The notes under the pieces were generated by a model. The model did not search any database and was not told where the DNA came from. It worked only from the letters and a program-made list of their open reading frames with translations. Made by a program: the position numbers and the translations under genes. From contig JAGAIH010000399.1 of the NCBI GenBank assembly GCA_017626655.1, positions 1-23,918 on the forward strand: DNA of 23,918 nt, in the 5' to 3' direction. Shown here one piece after another: positions 15,650 to 23,775 of the stretch; position 1 is the stretch's first letter, and each line of letters opens with the position of its first letter. The DNA is from Clostridia bacterium. Its GTDB lineage: Bacteria; Bacillota_A; Clostridia; Oscillospirales; CAG-272.

Positions 15650-16627
15650 ATGACACTCAGCAAATTGGCACAACTAGCGAACGTATCTGTTTCGGTGGTC
15701 TCTAAGGCGTTTTCGGGGCGGAATGATATTAGCGATGCCATGCGAGAACATGTTTTTCGGGTGGCACGGGAGAACGGTTGCTTTCAGCAGTTCTATCATG
15801 TGCCCTACGATAAGCCTGTAATAGCGATCATTATCCCAGAGATAATCAGCGATTACTTTGTTCAGCACGTTCATGTATTGAAACGGCGCATGGATGAACG
15901 AGGCTATACCATGCTCCTGTCAATCAGTAATTTTGACCCTGCACTAACCGCAGAGTTAGTCCATTATTATACCGTACACAATAAGACACAAGGTATCCTT
16001 CTCATGAGTTCTACCAACCATGCAATCCCGGATGGGCTGTCTACCGCTATCGTTTCCTTGGGCATTGGGAAGGGGACAAAAAACGGAGCTCATATCATGC
16101 TGGATTCTCGTACTGGAATTGCCCAAGCCATTGGTTATCTGGTCGATCAAGGCCATCGGAATATTGGATACATAGGCGAGCCGTTTACCAAAACTCAGAA
16201 ACAGGTCTTTTGCGAGGAATTGATAAATGTCGGTCTGAAAATACGACCTGAATGGATCATCACCGCCCGTACTCGATTTGAAGAAGCAGGAAAGGAAGGT
16301 GTTCGCCGCATTCTTTCCTGTGGTGAACGCCCTACGGCAATTTTTTCTGCTTACGGTTATATCACCAGAGGTGTAATAGAGGAATTGAATGCCCAAGGTC
16401 TTCAGATTCCACATGATATGTCCGTGGTTTCCATGGATAACGATCCGCCCCCTGTAGATCCCCATATGGATATCTCCTGTATTCCATCCGAAATCGAACG
16501 CGGTTGTGCCATTGCCATGCAGCTTTTGGAAGAGCGTATGTGTACGACACACCCAAACACATTGTGCAATATTGTCATTCCCTCAGTATTTCATGTTGGA
16601 CAAAGCATTGCTCCCCTGCTTCAGTAA
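15650..16627 (+). CDS. LacI-family transcriptional regulator, 325 aa
   Basis: The N-terminus is a LacI helix-turn-helix (LSKLAQLANVSVSVVSKAFS, residues 3-22, then the hinge helix region). It is followed by a periplasmic-binding-protein-like domain with PVIAIIIPEIISDYF, QGILLMSS, DQGHRNIGYIG (about 163-173) and PTAIFSAYGYITRGVIEEL. Such proteins repress sugar-use genes until a sugar binds. The length is normal. ATG at 15650 follows GGGAGGA (15638-15644) and the promoter at 15588-15616 is strong. The gene is divergent from the four-gene glycan operon, with a palindrome between them, so it most likely controls that operon and perhaps itself. The ligand is unknown. Confidence 0.9.
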   Translation: MTLSKLAQLANVSVSVVSKAFSGRNDISDAMREHVFRVARENGCFQQFYHVPYDKPVIAIIIPEIISDYFVQHVHVLKRRMDERGYTMLLSISNFDPALTAELVHYYTVHNKTQGILLMSSTNHAIPDGLSTAIVSLGIGKGTKNGAHIMLDSRTGIAQAIGYLVDQGHRNIGYIGEPFTKTQKQVFCEELINVGLKIRPEWIITARTRFEEAGKEGVRRILSCGERPTAIFSAYGYITRGVIEELNAQGLQIPHDMSVVSMDNDPPPVDPHMDISCIPSEIERGCAIAMQLLEERMCTTHPNTLCNIVIPSVFHVGQSIAPLLQ

Positions 16628-16681
16628 AAATATGTCCGATTATGAAAAAATATATGAGGAAGTAGTTCCGGTACTTTGACC

Positions 16682-16713
16682 AAAGCATCCATCGGAAACG
16701 GTGGATGCTTTTT
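16682..16713 (+). terminator. Intrinsic terminator after the LacI gene
   Basis: AAAGCATCCATCG (16682-16694) pairs with CGGTGGATGCTTT (16699-16711), 13 bp with one mismatch-like G-T pair, around a GAAA tetraloop, with a T run through 16713. Because the rep gene stops at 16740 on the other strand, it may also serve rep, although the opposite strand has only a short T run. Confidence 0.85.
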
Positions 16714-16739
16714 CCTGTATATAGGCAACATCCATGACT

Positions 16740-17728
16740 TCAATTCGCCTTCTTCATCCTCTTGATCACCTTGGGGCTCACCTCCCCGACATATACTCCA
16801 TCCTCGAAGCATGAGAAGTTGTCAAAAAGCAAAAGCTTCTGATCCTCCATGCCGATGGGACACACCACGTCGTCATCCAATATGTCTGATATGAAATACT
16901 GGGGCAGTCCCCGCGAATAGACAATCTTCTCCCCGGACTTTTCGATGTACTTCATGATATACGCTATGGCGGATCCCATCTCCGTCCGATCATTGATGGG
17001 TTCTATATCACAACGCCCGAAGCGTTCATTGAAGTAAGTATTCTGAATCGTAACCTGACGGCGGTGGGTATTGAAGTTGTAATCCTCCTTCTCATAGAGG
17101 ATACCCGGCATGGTTCCCTCGGGGATGTAGAAGATGCCGTGAAAATGAAGGCGACCGGTCTTGGGAGAGCTTCCCAGACCCCTGCATACTTCCACCCCTT
17201 ACGGGAGCAAAAGCGGTTGAAGCAGACAGAGAGCCGCTTACGGAAAGAGTCTTCGGTGTGCAAGCTCCCGTCGTAGGTGAAGGTGCAGAAGTAGTTGAAC
17301 TCGTGTAGGTTGACCTTCCGGCTGAACCGCATACGACGAACAATCAGGTTCCGTTGCTTGCGCTCCAGATGCTTGTCCACGTATTCGATAGCTTCCTGCT
17401 CTGTCTTAAAGTAGGGCTTCATGCCCTGGATCAGCTTACCTCTCCTTGACCTCCTGGGCTCGTTTAAGAGCTTTTGATACAATTCGTTGAATAACTCCCG
17501 CCGTGTGGCTCGTCGCTTCACGGCGGGTTTTTTTGGCTCTTCTTGCGGTTGCTCTTGAAGCAATACATCATCAATTCCCTGCTCGGTATTTACCTCTTCT
17601 TGAGTTTCATCAACCACGGAAACTAATTCCTCCGGAAGTCTTGCCCCCGGATGCCTTGGAGCTGATCTTTTCGGGATCGCAATGTAGTGACTGCCGTCGT
17701 AATAAACTTTGGTATCTTGGTATGGCAT
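16740..17728 (-). CDS. rep: HUH-type rolling-circle replication protein, interrupted by a one-base deletion
   Basis: ATG at 17728 follows TAGGAGGT on the minus strand. The first frame carries a basic/acidic N-terminal tail, then motif I FNYFCTFTYDG (144-154) and GWKYAGVWEALP. The second frame carries motif II GRLHFHGIFY with HUH histidines (195 and 197 in the joined protein) and motif III AIAYIMKYIEK (254-264) with the catalytic tyrosine region. The parts join if one base is added near 17163-17165 (CTCCC to CTCCCC on the - strand), giving a normal 329-residue protein that reads WEALPKTGRLHFHG. HUH Reps of the phage G2P/plasmid ORF2 type nick one strand to begin rolling-circle replication. As written the HUH and tyrosine motifs are out of frame. 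This may be a sequencing error, or the gene may be dead. Confidence 0.8.
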
Positions 17729-17759
17729 TTGTTTTACCTCCTAAAGAATTACGCCGACT

Positions 17760-17785
17760 GTCCGCTACGGACGCTCTACGTGAGC
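17760..17785. repeat. Two adjacent small hairpins between the ATPase gene and rep
   Basis: GTCCG-CTA-CGGAC (17760-17772) is followed directly by GCTC-TACGT-GAGC (17773-17785), within the 60-base gap upstream of rep. Such paired hairpins could be a nick site, an attenuator, or chance. Confidence 0.45.
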
Positions 17786-17788
17786 CTG

Positions 17789-19576
17789 TCAGCGTTTGTA
17801 TAGACTGTTGATAAAATAGCTGTTCTGCATTTTCAGTTCCTCCACAGTTGCTTTTTCGCTTTGGTAAGTTACGTAATCGTGAAGCCCCATTTTGGACTTC
17901 TTGGCCATGTCGTTAAAGTAATCGCTGAAACAATCCGTTGAAAACCGGTTTGCATATATCTTTTGATTCATCAAAAAATATTTCTTTTTCTCCACGTTGC
18001 CGTCCTGTGTTCCACGTTCCTTTTCGATCTTCGAGATACTGTATCCGTAGCGGTTGTAGATGGTGACATAATGTTTATAGATCGTCGCTGTTATGCTTTT
18101 CAGAACGTGGACGAGCAAGGTATTGTCTCCCCTCCGATGACGAAAGTCATAATACAGAGCCATGAAACGATCAAACATCCATTCCTGAACCATTTCTTCA
18201 ATCGTGAAGAACGGCAGAGCAAGCCTCTGTTCGCCAGAGGACACGATATGAACGATTTCGCACAAATCCCTACAATCGGCTCCCCAGCTTTCGGGTCTTT
18301 GCTCATCGGTGAACACCTTGATAAACGGGTAATGATCCACCGTAGCGGAGTGTCGGCACATCTTCAACCAGGCATTGAAGAGGTCGTTCTTTTGATTAGT
18401 CTCGTCCTGCCCCTTCTTGACCTCCTTTAGCTCCAAGTTGTTCCCACGCTCCTTGCCAACCTCGGTGATGGCTACCACGCCAAATTCAAAACTACCCGCC
18501 TTCTCGTTGTTCTCCACCACCTTCTTGCCGAGGCGGAGAACGTCAAAGTCGAGAATATGAGCATGGCGGCTGCCTTTGCCGTAGTCGAAACGGAAGAAAT
18601 CAAAGTTCCACATGGGGAAATTGCCCGCATCCACAAAGCGGTTGTCGGTGCGAATGGAATAATTGGAAATGATGAGCGAGGATTGCATGACATAAATAAA
18701 ATAGGCTTGGGCATAGGTCTCCAATACATCGAATAATTTGGCTCGGGATAGCCCGTCCTCGTAGATCAGCCCATACCGTTCCGTATCATAGCCGTACAGT
18801 TGAAGGCGGCTGTCCCCGTGCTTTTCGTACCTTTGTTGCTTCAAGCGCACCCATGCCTTGACCGTCGCCAGGTTATACACCTTCCCGAACTCCATACACC
18901 GCCTCAGCTCCATCTCAAAGCAGACCCACGGGAAATACGAAAACTTCATGTCGTTCTTTTGGAGTATGTCCAATGCCTTTTGCCTGAACATGACCTCCTG
19001 GGACAACGCCATATCTGTGATTATAGTGGTCTTTTTCTTTCCCATAGAGCCGCAAGTCATGGACACAATCGGCAATTCGTTAATGAAGCCGCAATTTCTC
19101 GCTTCCATGTGCCGGAGCTTGGCCAGGGCTACTGTTTTGCGGAAATTCAGGAACAGGGCGCATGGGATGATGAGCAGGAGCCACCCGGGGACATGGTGGT
19201 AGATCACCAGCAGATCCACAAGGAGCTTGCCGAACTGGATGTACAGGGTGTCGAGACGGTAGGACACGGCGAAAAAGAAATAGTATGCCAAGAATTCTAC
19301 CACGATGGTGGCGATGTTCAGGCTACACACCCAAATCAAGGACAGGATAACCACCAGAAAGATGTGTTCCTTGACAAAGGCAATATGCCCTAAAACAAAC
19401 CTTTTCACGGGCTGATAGTACGCCTGTGCATACCGTTTGAAAAGCACTAGCGGCACCGTATCTTGGTTGTGTTTCGTATTGCTACTACGGTAGAGCTGCT
19501 TGACTGCCACCGCCAATATGAGTATACACGGCAGAAGCACCAGCCCGGCCTTGGCAACCGTCTCCGTAACGCCCAT
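17789..19576 (-). CDS. Membrane-linked P-loop ATPase with Zot-like motifs, 595 aa
   Basis: The start at 19576 (MGVTETVAKAGLVLLPCILI) has GGGGAGG upstream on the minus strand; the frame is open to a TTG at 19618 without a site. There are about four hydrophobic segments in the first 150 residues (10-27, 71-90, 91-106, 129-145), placing the ATPase domain in the cytoplasm. A Walker A-like VSMTCGSMGKKKTT lies at 171-184, with Lys where the second Gly is usual. A Walker B-like FGVVAITEVGKERGN (365-379) and MCRHSATVDHYPFIK...DEQRPESWGAD (406-434) recall the sensor region of Zot/pI and related assembly motors. Zot proteins normally have the P-loop first and the membrane span later, so this order is unusual and a TraG-like pump is the alternative. 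It sits directly before rep. Confidence 0.65.
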   Translation of the reverse strand: MGVTETVAKAGLVLLPCILILAVAVKQLYRSSNTKHNQDTVPLVLFKRYAQAYYQPVKRFVLGHIAFVKEHIFLVVILSLIWVCSLNIATIVVEFLAYYFFFAVSYRLDTLYIQFGKLLVDLLVIYHHVPGWLLLIIPCALFLNFRKTVALAKLRHMEARNCGFINELPIVSMTCGSMGKKKTTIITDMALSQEVMFRQKALDILQKNDMKFSYFPWVCFEMELRRCMEFGKVYNLATVKAWVRLKQQRYEKHGDSRLQLYGYDTERYGLIYEDGLSRAKLFDVLETYAQAYFIYVMQSSLIISNYSIRTDNRFVDAGNFPMWNFDFFRFDYGKGSRHAHILDFDVLRLGKKVVENNEKAGSFEFGVVAITEVGKERGNNLELKEVKKGQDETNQKNDLFNAWLKMCRHSATVDHYPFIKVFTDEQRPESWGADCRDLCEIVHIVSSGEQRLALPFFTIEEMVQEWMFDRFMALYYDFRHRRGDNTLLVHVLKSITATIYKHYVTIYNRYGYSISKIEKERGTQDGNVEKKKYFLMNQKIYANRFSTDCFSDYFNDMAKKSKMGLHDYVTYQSEKATVEELKMQNSYFINSLYKR

Positions 19577-19627
19577 AATTGCCTCCCCGTAGGCTTTCAG
19601 ATTGCTCCCTTGGAACAAAAGTCCAAA

Positions 19628-19897
19628 TTAGTCCGCAACACTCGCCCAGAACGCCGCCCATTCTTCTGGGATCAGCCTCCACGGCATGACTTCCGAGAAG
19701 GTATTGACGGTGGGCATGGTATAGTTGGGAATGCCCAGGAGCAGACAGAAAAAGAACTTGATGGACAGCCCAAAGTCCCGGAACGCCTCTCCCATGCGGA
19801 GGTAGGATGTTTGGAACGTGGTTACTGCTTGCCATATTGTCCATGCGAATATGGATAGAGTCAAAACCCAATTAAGAAGTTTCTGTCGTCGGTTCAT
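19628..19897 (-). CDS. Small membrane protein, 89 aa
   Basis: ATG at 19897 follows GAAGGGAG on the minus strand and overlaps the end of the previous small gene by 26 bases. The product begins MNRRQKLLNWVLTLSIFAWT with a basic N-terminus and a first hydrophobic helix (about 7-28). A second hydrophobic stretch (about 42-58, LGLSIKFFFCLLLGIPNY region) follows, then a tail rich in Trp and acidic residues (EEWAAFWASVAD). Size and position between the anchored surface protein and the ATPase fit a minor structural or assembly protein, by analogy with small filamentous-phage membrane proteins (inference). No family recognised. Confidence 0.7.
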   Translation of the reverse strand: MNRRQKLLNWVLTLSIFAWTIWQAVTTFQTSYLRMGEAFRDFGLSIKFFFCLLLGIPNYTMPTVNTFSEVMPWRLIPEEWAAFWASVAD

Positions 19898-20051
19898 CGG
19901 TTACGCTCCCTTCGTAAAATTCTGTTGTTTGTTGAGTCACTTCCTCCGTAAACACAGAGGGCAGCCGACGTCCCGTGAACACGAGATAGCCGACTGCCCA
20001 AAGGATCACGGCGAGGAGAATGACAGCAAGTATTCTCTTAGCCGTTTTCAA
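19872..20051 (-). CDS. Tiny membrane protein with TTG start, 59 aa
   Basis: A TTG at 20051 follows a strong AAGGAGGAA on the minus strand, two bases after the TAG of the preceding gene. The product begins MKTAKRILAVILLAVILWAV: a basic end, one membrane helix (about 6-26), then a Thr/Glu-rich exposed tail ending PTTETS. The stop lies inside the next gene. The binding site, coupling and hydrophobicity all support a real gene although it uses a rare start. Topology (basic inside, acidic outside) recalls small membrane components of phage or secretion modules. It could be a coat-like subunit, but nothing proves this. Confidence 0.65.
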   Translation of the reverse strand: MKTAKRILAVILLAVILWAVGYLVFTGRRLPSVFTEEVTQQTTEFYEGSVTDEPTTETS

Positions 20052-20053
20052 TG

Positions 20054-22081
20054 CTATTCCTCCTTATCGGTATTCTTGGATTTGCGCTCTTTTATGAGCC
20101 GTGCCACCGCCTTGACACCCTTTGCGATATAATCATACACCCAAAGGATCGCTTTAAGGATGTACGGCCACAGCGGTGCCAACAGGAGAATGAGCAGGAC
20201 GATCATGGCGAGGGCGAAGACCACCTGCCACCATTCCAATTCGCCGGGCAAGTCAACAGGCGGGGTGATACCGCCAATGGCATCGATAGGATCGGCTACC
20301 ACGGGGATGACGGTGTAAATACCTTCCTTGTTGAAGGTAAGCTGGATGATATCGAAGTCAAAGAACACGCTCTCCTTGGCGATGTAGGCCTGATTCTCGT
20401 ACTTCTTATCCGCGCCGAGGAACCCCGCGTCGGGCTCAATAATGGTTGCCGATTGGGCATAGTAGTCGCTGGTAGCGAAGCGGAACAGCACCACCACCTC
20501 ATCGTTAGCGGTTGCCTTGGTGTAGGTCTCTTGGATGGAGGCCACGTCCTTCACGTTGACGAGCAGGCGCTCCGAGACCTTGGCATCGCTCCCGTCCAGA
20601 TCGTCTTCCTGAAGGATCTGAATGGGAGCCACCACACGGCTGGCTTCCTCCGGTCCTCCCGTAAAGGCCGCGCCGAGACCAAAATGCATCCAGTTATCCC
20701 AGAAGCTCGGGTCACTCTCCGACCATGAGGACAGAACCTGGGTGTCCAGATCGGCATCAAAGTCATAGCAGCTGTAGCCCATCTGGATCTTACCGCTGGC
20801 ATTGTCCATCTTGCGGCTCTCGTCAATGTCGGCTTCAAACAAGTCCGCGCTGATGGTGCCGTTTTTCACGGGGAGTCTCCCGTTCTCATAGGTTTTGGTG
20901 TAGGCTCGGATGTACTCATAGAGCTCGTTGCTCTCCACACCACCCGAGCTGACCTTCTTGGCGTAAGGGTCGTATTCCTCAATATCGCTTACGTAGAACA
21001 TATAGTACAGAACATTGGTAGGAGAATGGAAATAGCCTGTACCGAGGTTCCATCCCCAATCTGCCACATACATATCTCCCGCCTTGCCCGCGTTGATACC
21101 CAGGCTATAGCCAATATCCTCCACGTACTCATACTGCCCGTACTGGTTGGGCTTGCTCCCAAGCGGAACACCCACGTAGGGTTTCGCCGCTTGATAGAAC
21201 GCGGCATTACTGGTGACCAGGATATCCTTGGTCTTGTACTCATACCATTCCGCCTTGATTCGCTGGAGCTTGCCGTATTCCTCAATGTAACTTTTAGGAA
21301 CGGTAAAGTACACGGTATCCAGCTGGTTCTGATGCCCTGCGCCGAGGGTTGAAGTCTTGGAGCGATAGAAGGTGTGCTTGACCGAAAGGGATATAGTCTC
21401 CAGCTTCTCGATCTCGCAATGCAGTGTGCTTTCCTCATTGGAGTTCTGACCGTACCCTGCCGCGTAGCCGGTGAAGCGGTAGGTAGTGCCCACGTGGTAC
21501 TCGGTGACAGTACCCGAGCCGTGAACGGCTAACTCAATGCCCGAAATATCGTAGCATCTCTCGTTGCTGTTCACCCGCTGATCGAAGGTAGTGCCATCGA
21601 TCTTGCGGTCGATGACCTTGTACTTATAGAAAAGGTTCTTGTAATCCCCGGACTCCACCTTACTGCAAAATTCCAGGCTGAACTTCTCGTAGGCATCGGG
21701 GTTTCCCTCGGTGTTATACGAAACCGCCATCTGGATCTTATTGCGCTTGCTGTCGGTGGAAAGATTCAGCCCCTTGGGGTTGTACACGTAGATATACAGG
21801 CCATAGTTGTCCCGCTGATTGGCCTTGTAGGAGTAACAATACTCGATAAAGCTGATGACCTGTACCTCCCCGTTTTCGTCGAAGGGGTAGTCCCGGATAT
21901 CGAAGGGTTTACCTCCTACTGTCGCGGGCAGGAGGTCGTCCAGTACTTTGGTATTGTCGAAGCTGCTGCCGTTACCCGCCGTGTAGGCGGTGGTGCTGAA
22001 GACCCCGAACAGAGTCACCAGCACCATCACCAGGGCGGCCACGCGGAGCAGCGGTGTTTTTACTGCTCCCGCATGGTTCAA
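20054..22081 (-). CDS. Large secreted, membrane-anchored protein, 675 aa
   Basis: The start is a TTG at 22081, preceded by AAGGAGGTGATC on the minus strand and overlapping the previous stop (TTGA). A signal peptide (about 1-34, LLRVAALVMVLVTLFGVFST, cleaved near AYT-AGN) leads to a roughly 580-residue external region rich in Tyr, Thr, Asp and beta-like strands. A membrane helix follows at about 618-637 (VVFALAMIVLLILLLAPLW), then a short amphipathic segment and a basic tail (ARLIKERKSKNTDKEE) inside. I recognise no domain. The plan (signal, large exposed part, C-terminal membrane anchor) is that of filamentous-phage adsorption proteins, but also of many Firmicutes surface proteins. Its place between the 192-residue membrane protein and tiny membrane proteins supports a shared structure. 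Confidence 0.75.
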   Translation of the reverse strand: MNHAGAVKTPLLRVAALVMVLVTLFGVFSTTAYTAGNGSSFDNTKVLDDLLPATVGGKPFDIRDYPFDENGEVQVISFIEYCYSYKANQRDNYGLYIYVYNPKGLNLSTDSKRNKIQMAVSYNTEGNPDAYEKFSLEFCSKVESGDYKNLFYKYKVIDRKIDGTTFDQRVNSNERCYDISGIELAVHGSGTVTEYHVGTTYRFTGYAAGYGQNSNEESTLHCEIEKLETISLSVKHTFYRSKTSTLGAGHQNQLDTVYFTVPKSYIEEYGKLQRIKAEWYEYKTKDILVTSNAAFYQAAKPYVGVPLGSKPNQYGQYEYVEDIGYSLGINAGKAGDMYVADWGWNLGTGYFHSPTNVLYYMFYVSDIEEYDPYAKKVSSGGVESNELYEYIRAYTKTYENGRLPVKNGTISADLFEADIDESRKMDNASGKIQMGYSCYDFDADLDTQVLSSWSESDPSFWDNWMHFGLGAAFTGGPEEASRVVAPIQILQEDDLDGSDAKVSERLLVNVKDVASIQETYTKATANDEVVVLFRFATSDYYAQSATIIEPDAGFLGADKKYENQAYIAKESVFFDFDIIQLTFNKEGIYTVIPVVADPIDAIGGITPPVDLPGELEWWQVVFALAMIVLLILLLAPLWPYILKAILWVYDYIAKGVKAVARLIKERKSKNTDKEE

Positions 22082-22656
22082 AACTCGATCACCTCCTTGT
22101 CCAGAATGACACCCCGGATCTCCTCGATCACGGTGAAGTTGACCCGGATCTCGGCTTCCCCGTTGTAGGACGTGACGACAAGCGTGAACATATTCTCATA
22201 CGCCTTGTCCGTACAGTCCTCAACGGTATCCTCGGGATACACGGACGAGAGGATCTTGGTCAGGTTGCCCTTGGGCGCGATGGTAAAGGAGCTGCCATCC
22301 CGCTTGATAGTAAAGCCCGCCGTGAGGTCCTTTTCGGACTGGAAGGAATACTTGTCCCCGTTCAGGGTGAAGTCGAAGTCCTTGTCCTTAATGGGGTTGG
22401 GTACGACCTTGACGCTGTAGTCCTTCTCTTCATCGGTGGGAGAGGCGAAGACGTACTTGACCTCTACCTTCAGCGGGTCATCCTCCTTGACTTGGAAGTT
22501 GCTTGCCGTACTCATGACGTCCTCGCCATCGACTACAACATAGAAACCTGTGAAGTCGGTGGTGAAGCCTCCCGTGAAGTACACGATGAAGCCGATGACA
22601 CCGATGAGGGCGAGGATGATAAGGGCATAGATGATGATCTTACTCCAATTCAACAT
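22078..22656 (-). CDS. Single-pass membrane protein with external domain, 192 aa
   Basis: ATG at 22656 follows GGGGAGGTG on the minus strand. The N-terminal helix (MLNWSKIIIYALIILALIGV, to about residue 28) acts as a signal anchor and leaves a beta-rich external domain of about 160 residues (EDDPLKVEVKYVFASPTDEE, FTLVVTSYNGEAEIRVNFTV). I recognise no family. The short cytoplasmic part and external beta domain suggest a surface or envelope-assembly role. It overlaps the following gene's TTG start by four bases and lies between Ig-like secreted proteins and the large anchored protein, all in one operon. Confidence 0.75.
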   Translation of the reverse strand: MLNWSKIIIYALIILALIGVIGFIVYFTGGFTTDFTGFYVVVDGEDVMSTASNFQVKEDDPLKVEVKYVFASPTDEEKDYSVKVVPNPIKDKDFDFTLNGDKYSFQSEKDLTAGFTIKRDGSSFTIAPKGNLTKILSSVYPEDTVEDCTDKAYENMFTLVVTSYNGEAEIRVNFTVIEEIRGVILDKEVIEF

Positions 22657-22672
22657 AGCCGTTCACCTCCCC

Positions 22673-23731
22673 TTAAAAGCTCATTCTGCTTCGGCTCAGA
22701 GACACGCTCTGGACGGCAGACACGGTACGGACATGGATGGTCTGGGTAAGACCGCTGTTCTTCTCGGTGACAGTCACGGTCACGAAGGGGAGCTTGTCAT
22801 CGGTATAGCCGTCGAAGGTACAGGTGGCCTTGCCGAGCTGATTACCCGTAGTCCACGTGAAGGACGCGGGATCCTCCTGAGCCTCGATCTTGAGCTTGCC
22901 GTTCTCGATTCGCACCGTAAGGAAGGTGTGAATCCCGCCCGTCTTGGGGAAATAGGCGTAACAGTAGCCTTGGCTTTCCATGAGGTCGGCTACCGTAAGC
23001 TCTACGGTTCCGTTGACGGTACCCGTAAGGGTGCCTGCCGAATCGTAATTCTTCTGGGTGGTGTTGATACCGCCGTGGGTCTGGATGGAGACCGTATAAT
23101 CGGTGGTATAGGACTCACTGACAGAGCCGAAGACGTTGGAGGGGAGCAGATCAAACAGGTAGGTGTTCCCGCTCTTGACCTCGGCCACGCGGATGTTCCA
23201 GTCGCTGTCCGAAACCATGGTGGCACCCGTGGGCTCGATGACCAGGGAGGTGGGCTTGCCCACGTAATTGCAGAGGCAACGGGCGGTAAAGCCTCCGTCT
23301 CGGGTGATAACGGTGATCACGATATCTCCCGTAAAGGGCTTATAGCAGGTAACGGTGGCGTTGGTGCTGCCGTCGCTCTCGGGGGTGACGGTGATGTAGT
23401 CGGTCACATCCCCCACGCCCGTACTGTCTGCCCAGGCCACCGTCCAGTCCACCTCCTTATTGGCGGTGGTAGCGGGCTTGATGGTGGCGGTGAGGGTCTG
23501 CTTGAGGGTAGGCTGATTGTTAGTCACCGCAACGGTCACGGGAGAGACCGACACGGTGATGAAGGGGCTCTTTTCGGGCTCGATGTGCAGAGATTCCGCC
23601 GTTTCGGATGCGGTGGTTTCTGCCTCGGTGTCGGAAAAGAGATCCCCGGGGTCACAGCTGGCAAGGGAGACAGCGGTGAACAGAATCACCGCAGTCATGG
23701 CCATTGCCAGCAGCTTGGTTTTGTGTTTCAT
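22673..23731 (-). CDS. Ig-like lipoprotein, 352 aa
   Basis: ATG at 23731 follows AAAAGGAGG on the minus strand. The N-terminus is a lipoprotein signal: basic MKHKTK, hydrophobic helix, and lipobox SLASC with the lipidated Cys at residue 26. A Thr/Glu-rich linker is followed by beta-rich, Ig-like (Big-type) domains, with patterns such as PFITVSVSPVTVAVTNNQP (about 56-74) and TVTVTEKNSGLTQTIHVRTV (near the end). The function is probably surface display on the outer face of the membrane. The C-terminal 50 residues closely resemble the end of the next gene upstream, a paralogue cut by the window edge. The gene is the second recognised of the - strand module and could supply binding or adsorption. 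Confidence 0.8.
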   Translation of the reverse strand: MKHKTKLLAMAMTAVILFTAVSLASCDPGDLFSDTEAETTASETAESLHIEPEKSPFITVSVSPVTVAVTNNQPTLKQTLTATIKPATTANKEVDWTVAWADSTGVGDVTDYITVTPESDGSTNATVTCYKPFTGDIVITVITRDGGFTARCLCNYVGKPTSLVIEPTGATMVSDSDWNIRVAEVKSGNTYLFDLLPSNVFGSVSESYTTDYTVSIQTHGGINTTQKNYDSAGTLTGTVNGTVELTVADLMESQGYCYAYFPKTGGIHTFLTVRIENGKLKIEAQEDPASFTWTTGNQLGKATCTFDGYTDDKLPFVTVTVTEKNSGLTQTIHVRTVSAVQSVSLSRSRMSF

Positions 23732-23775
23732 TGAAAATCCTCCTTTTCAGGATGTAGAGATCTTGCGACCTCCGA

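Noticed and set aside
17160..17180. Programmed frameshifting in rep
   Set aside because: No classical slippery heptamer or following stem-loop was found, and two other genes show the same one-base defect, so an error or mutation is simpler.
17003..17195. Two separate overlapping genes instead of one broken rep
   Set aside because: The second part has no binding site of its own, and the motifs of one HUH Rep are divided between the two frames.
20051..20728. Open frame on the + strand (225 codons)
   Set aside because: It is opposite the large anchored protein and has no binding site.
22631..23734. Long open frame on the + strand (367 codons)
   Set aside because: It lies opposite the Ig-like lipoprotein gene, has a Gly/His/Asp-rich composition typical of antisense frames, and lacks a ribosome binding site.
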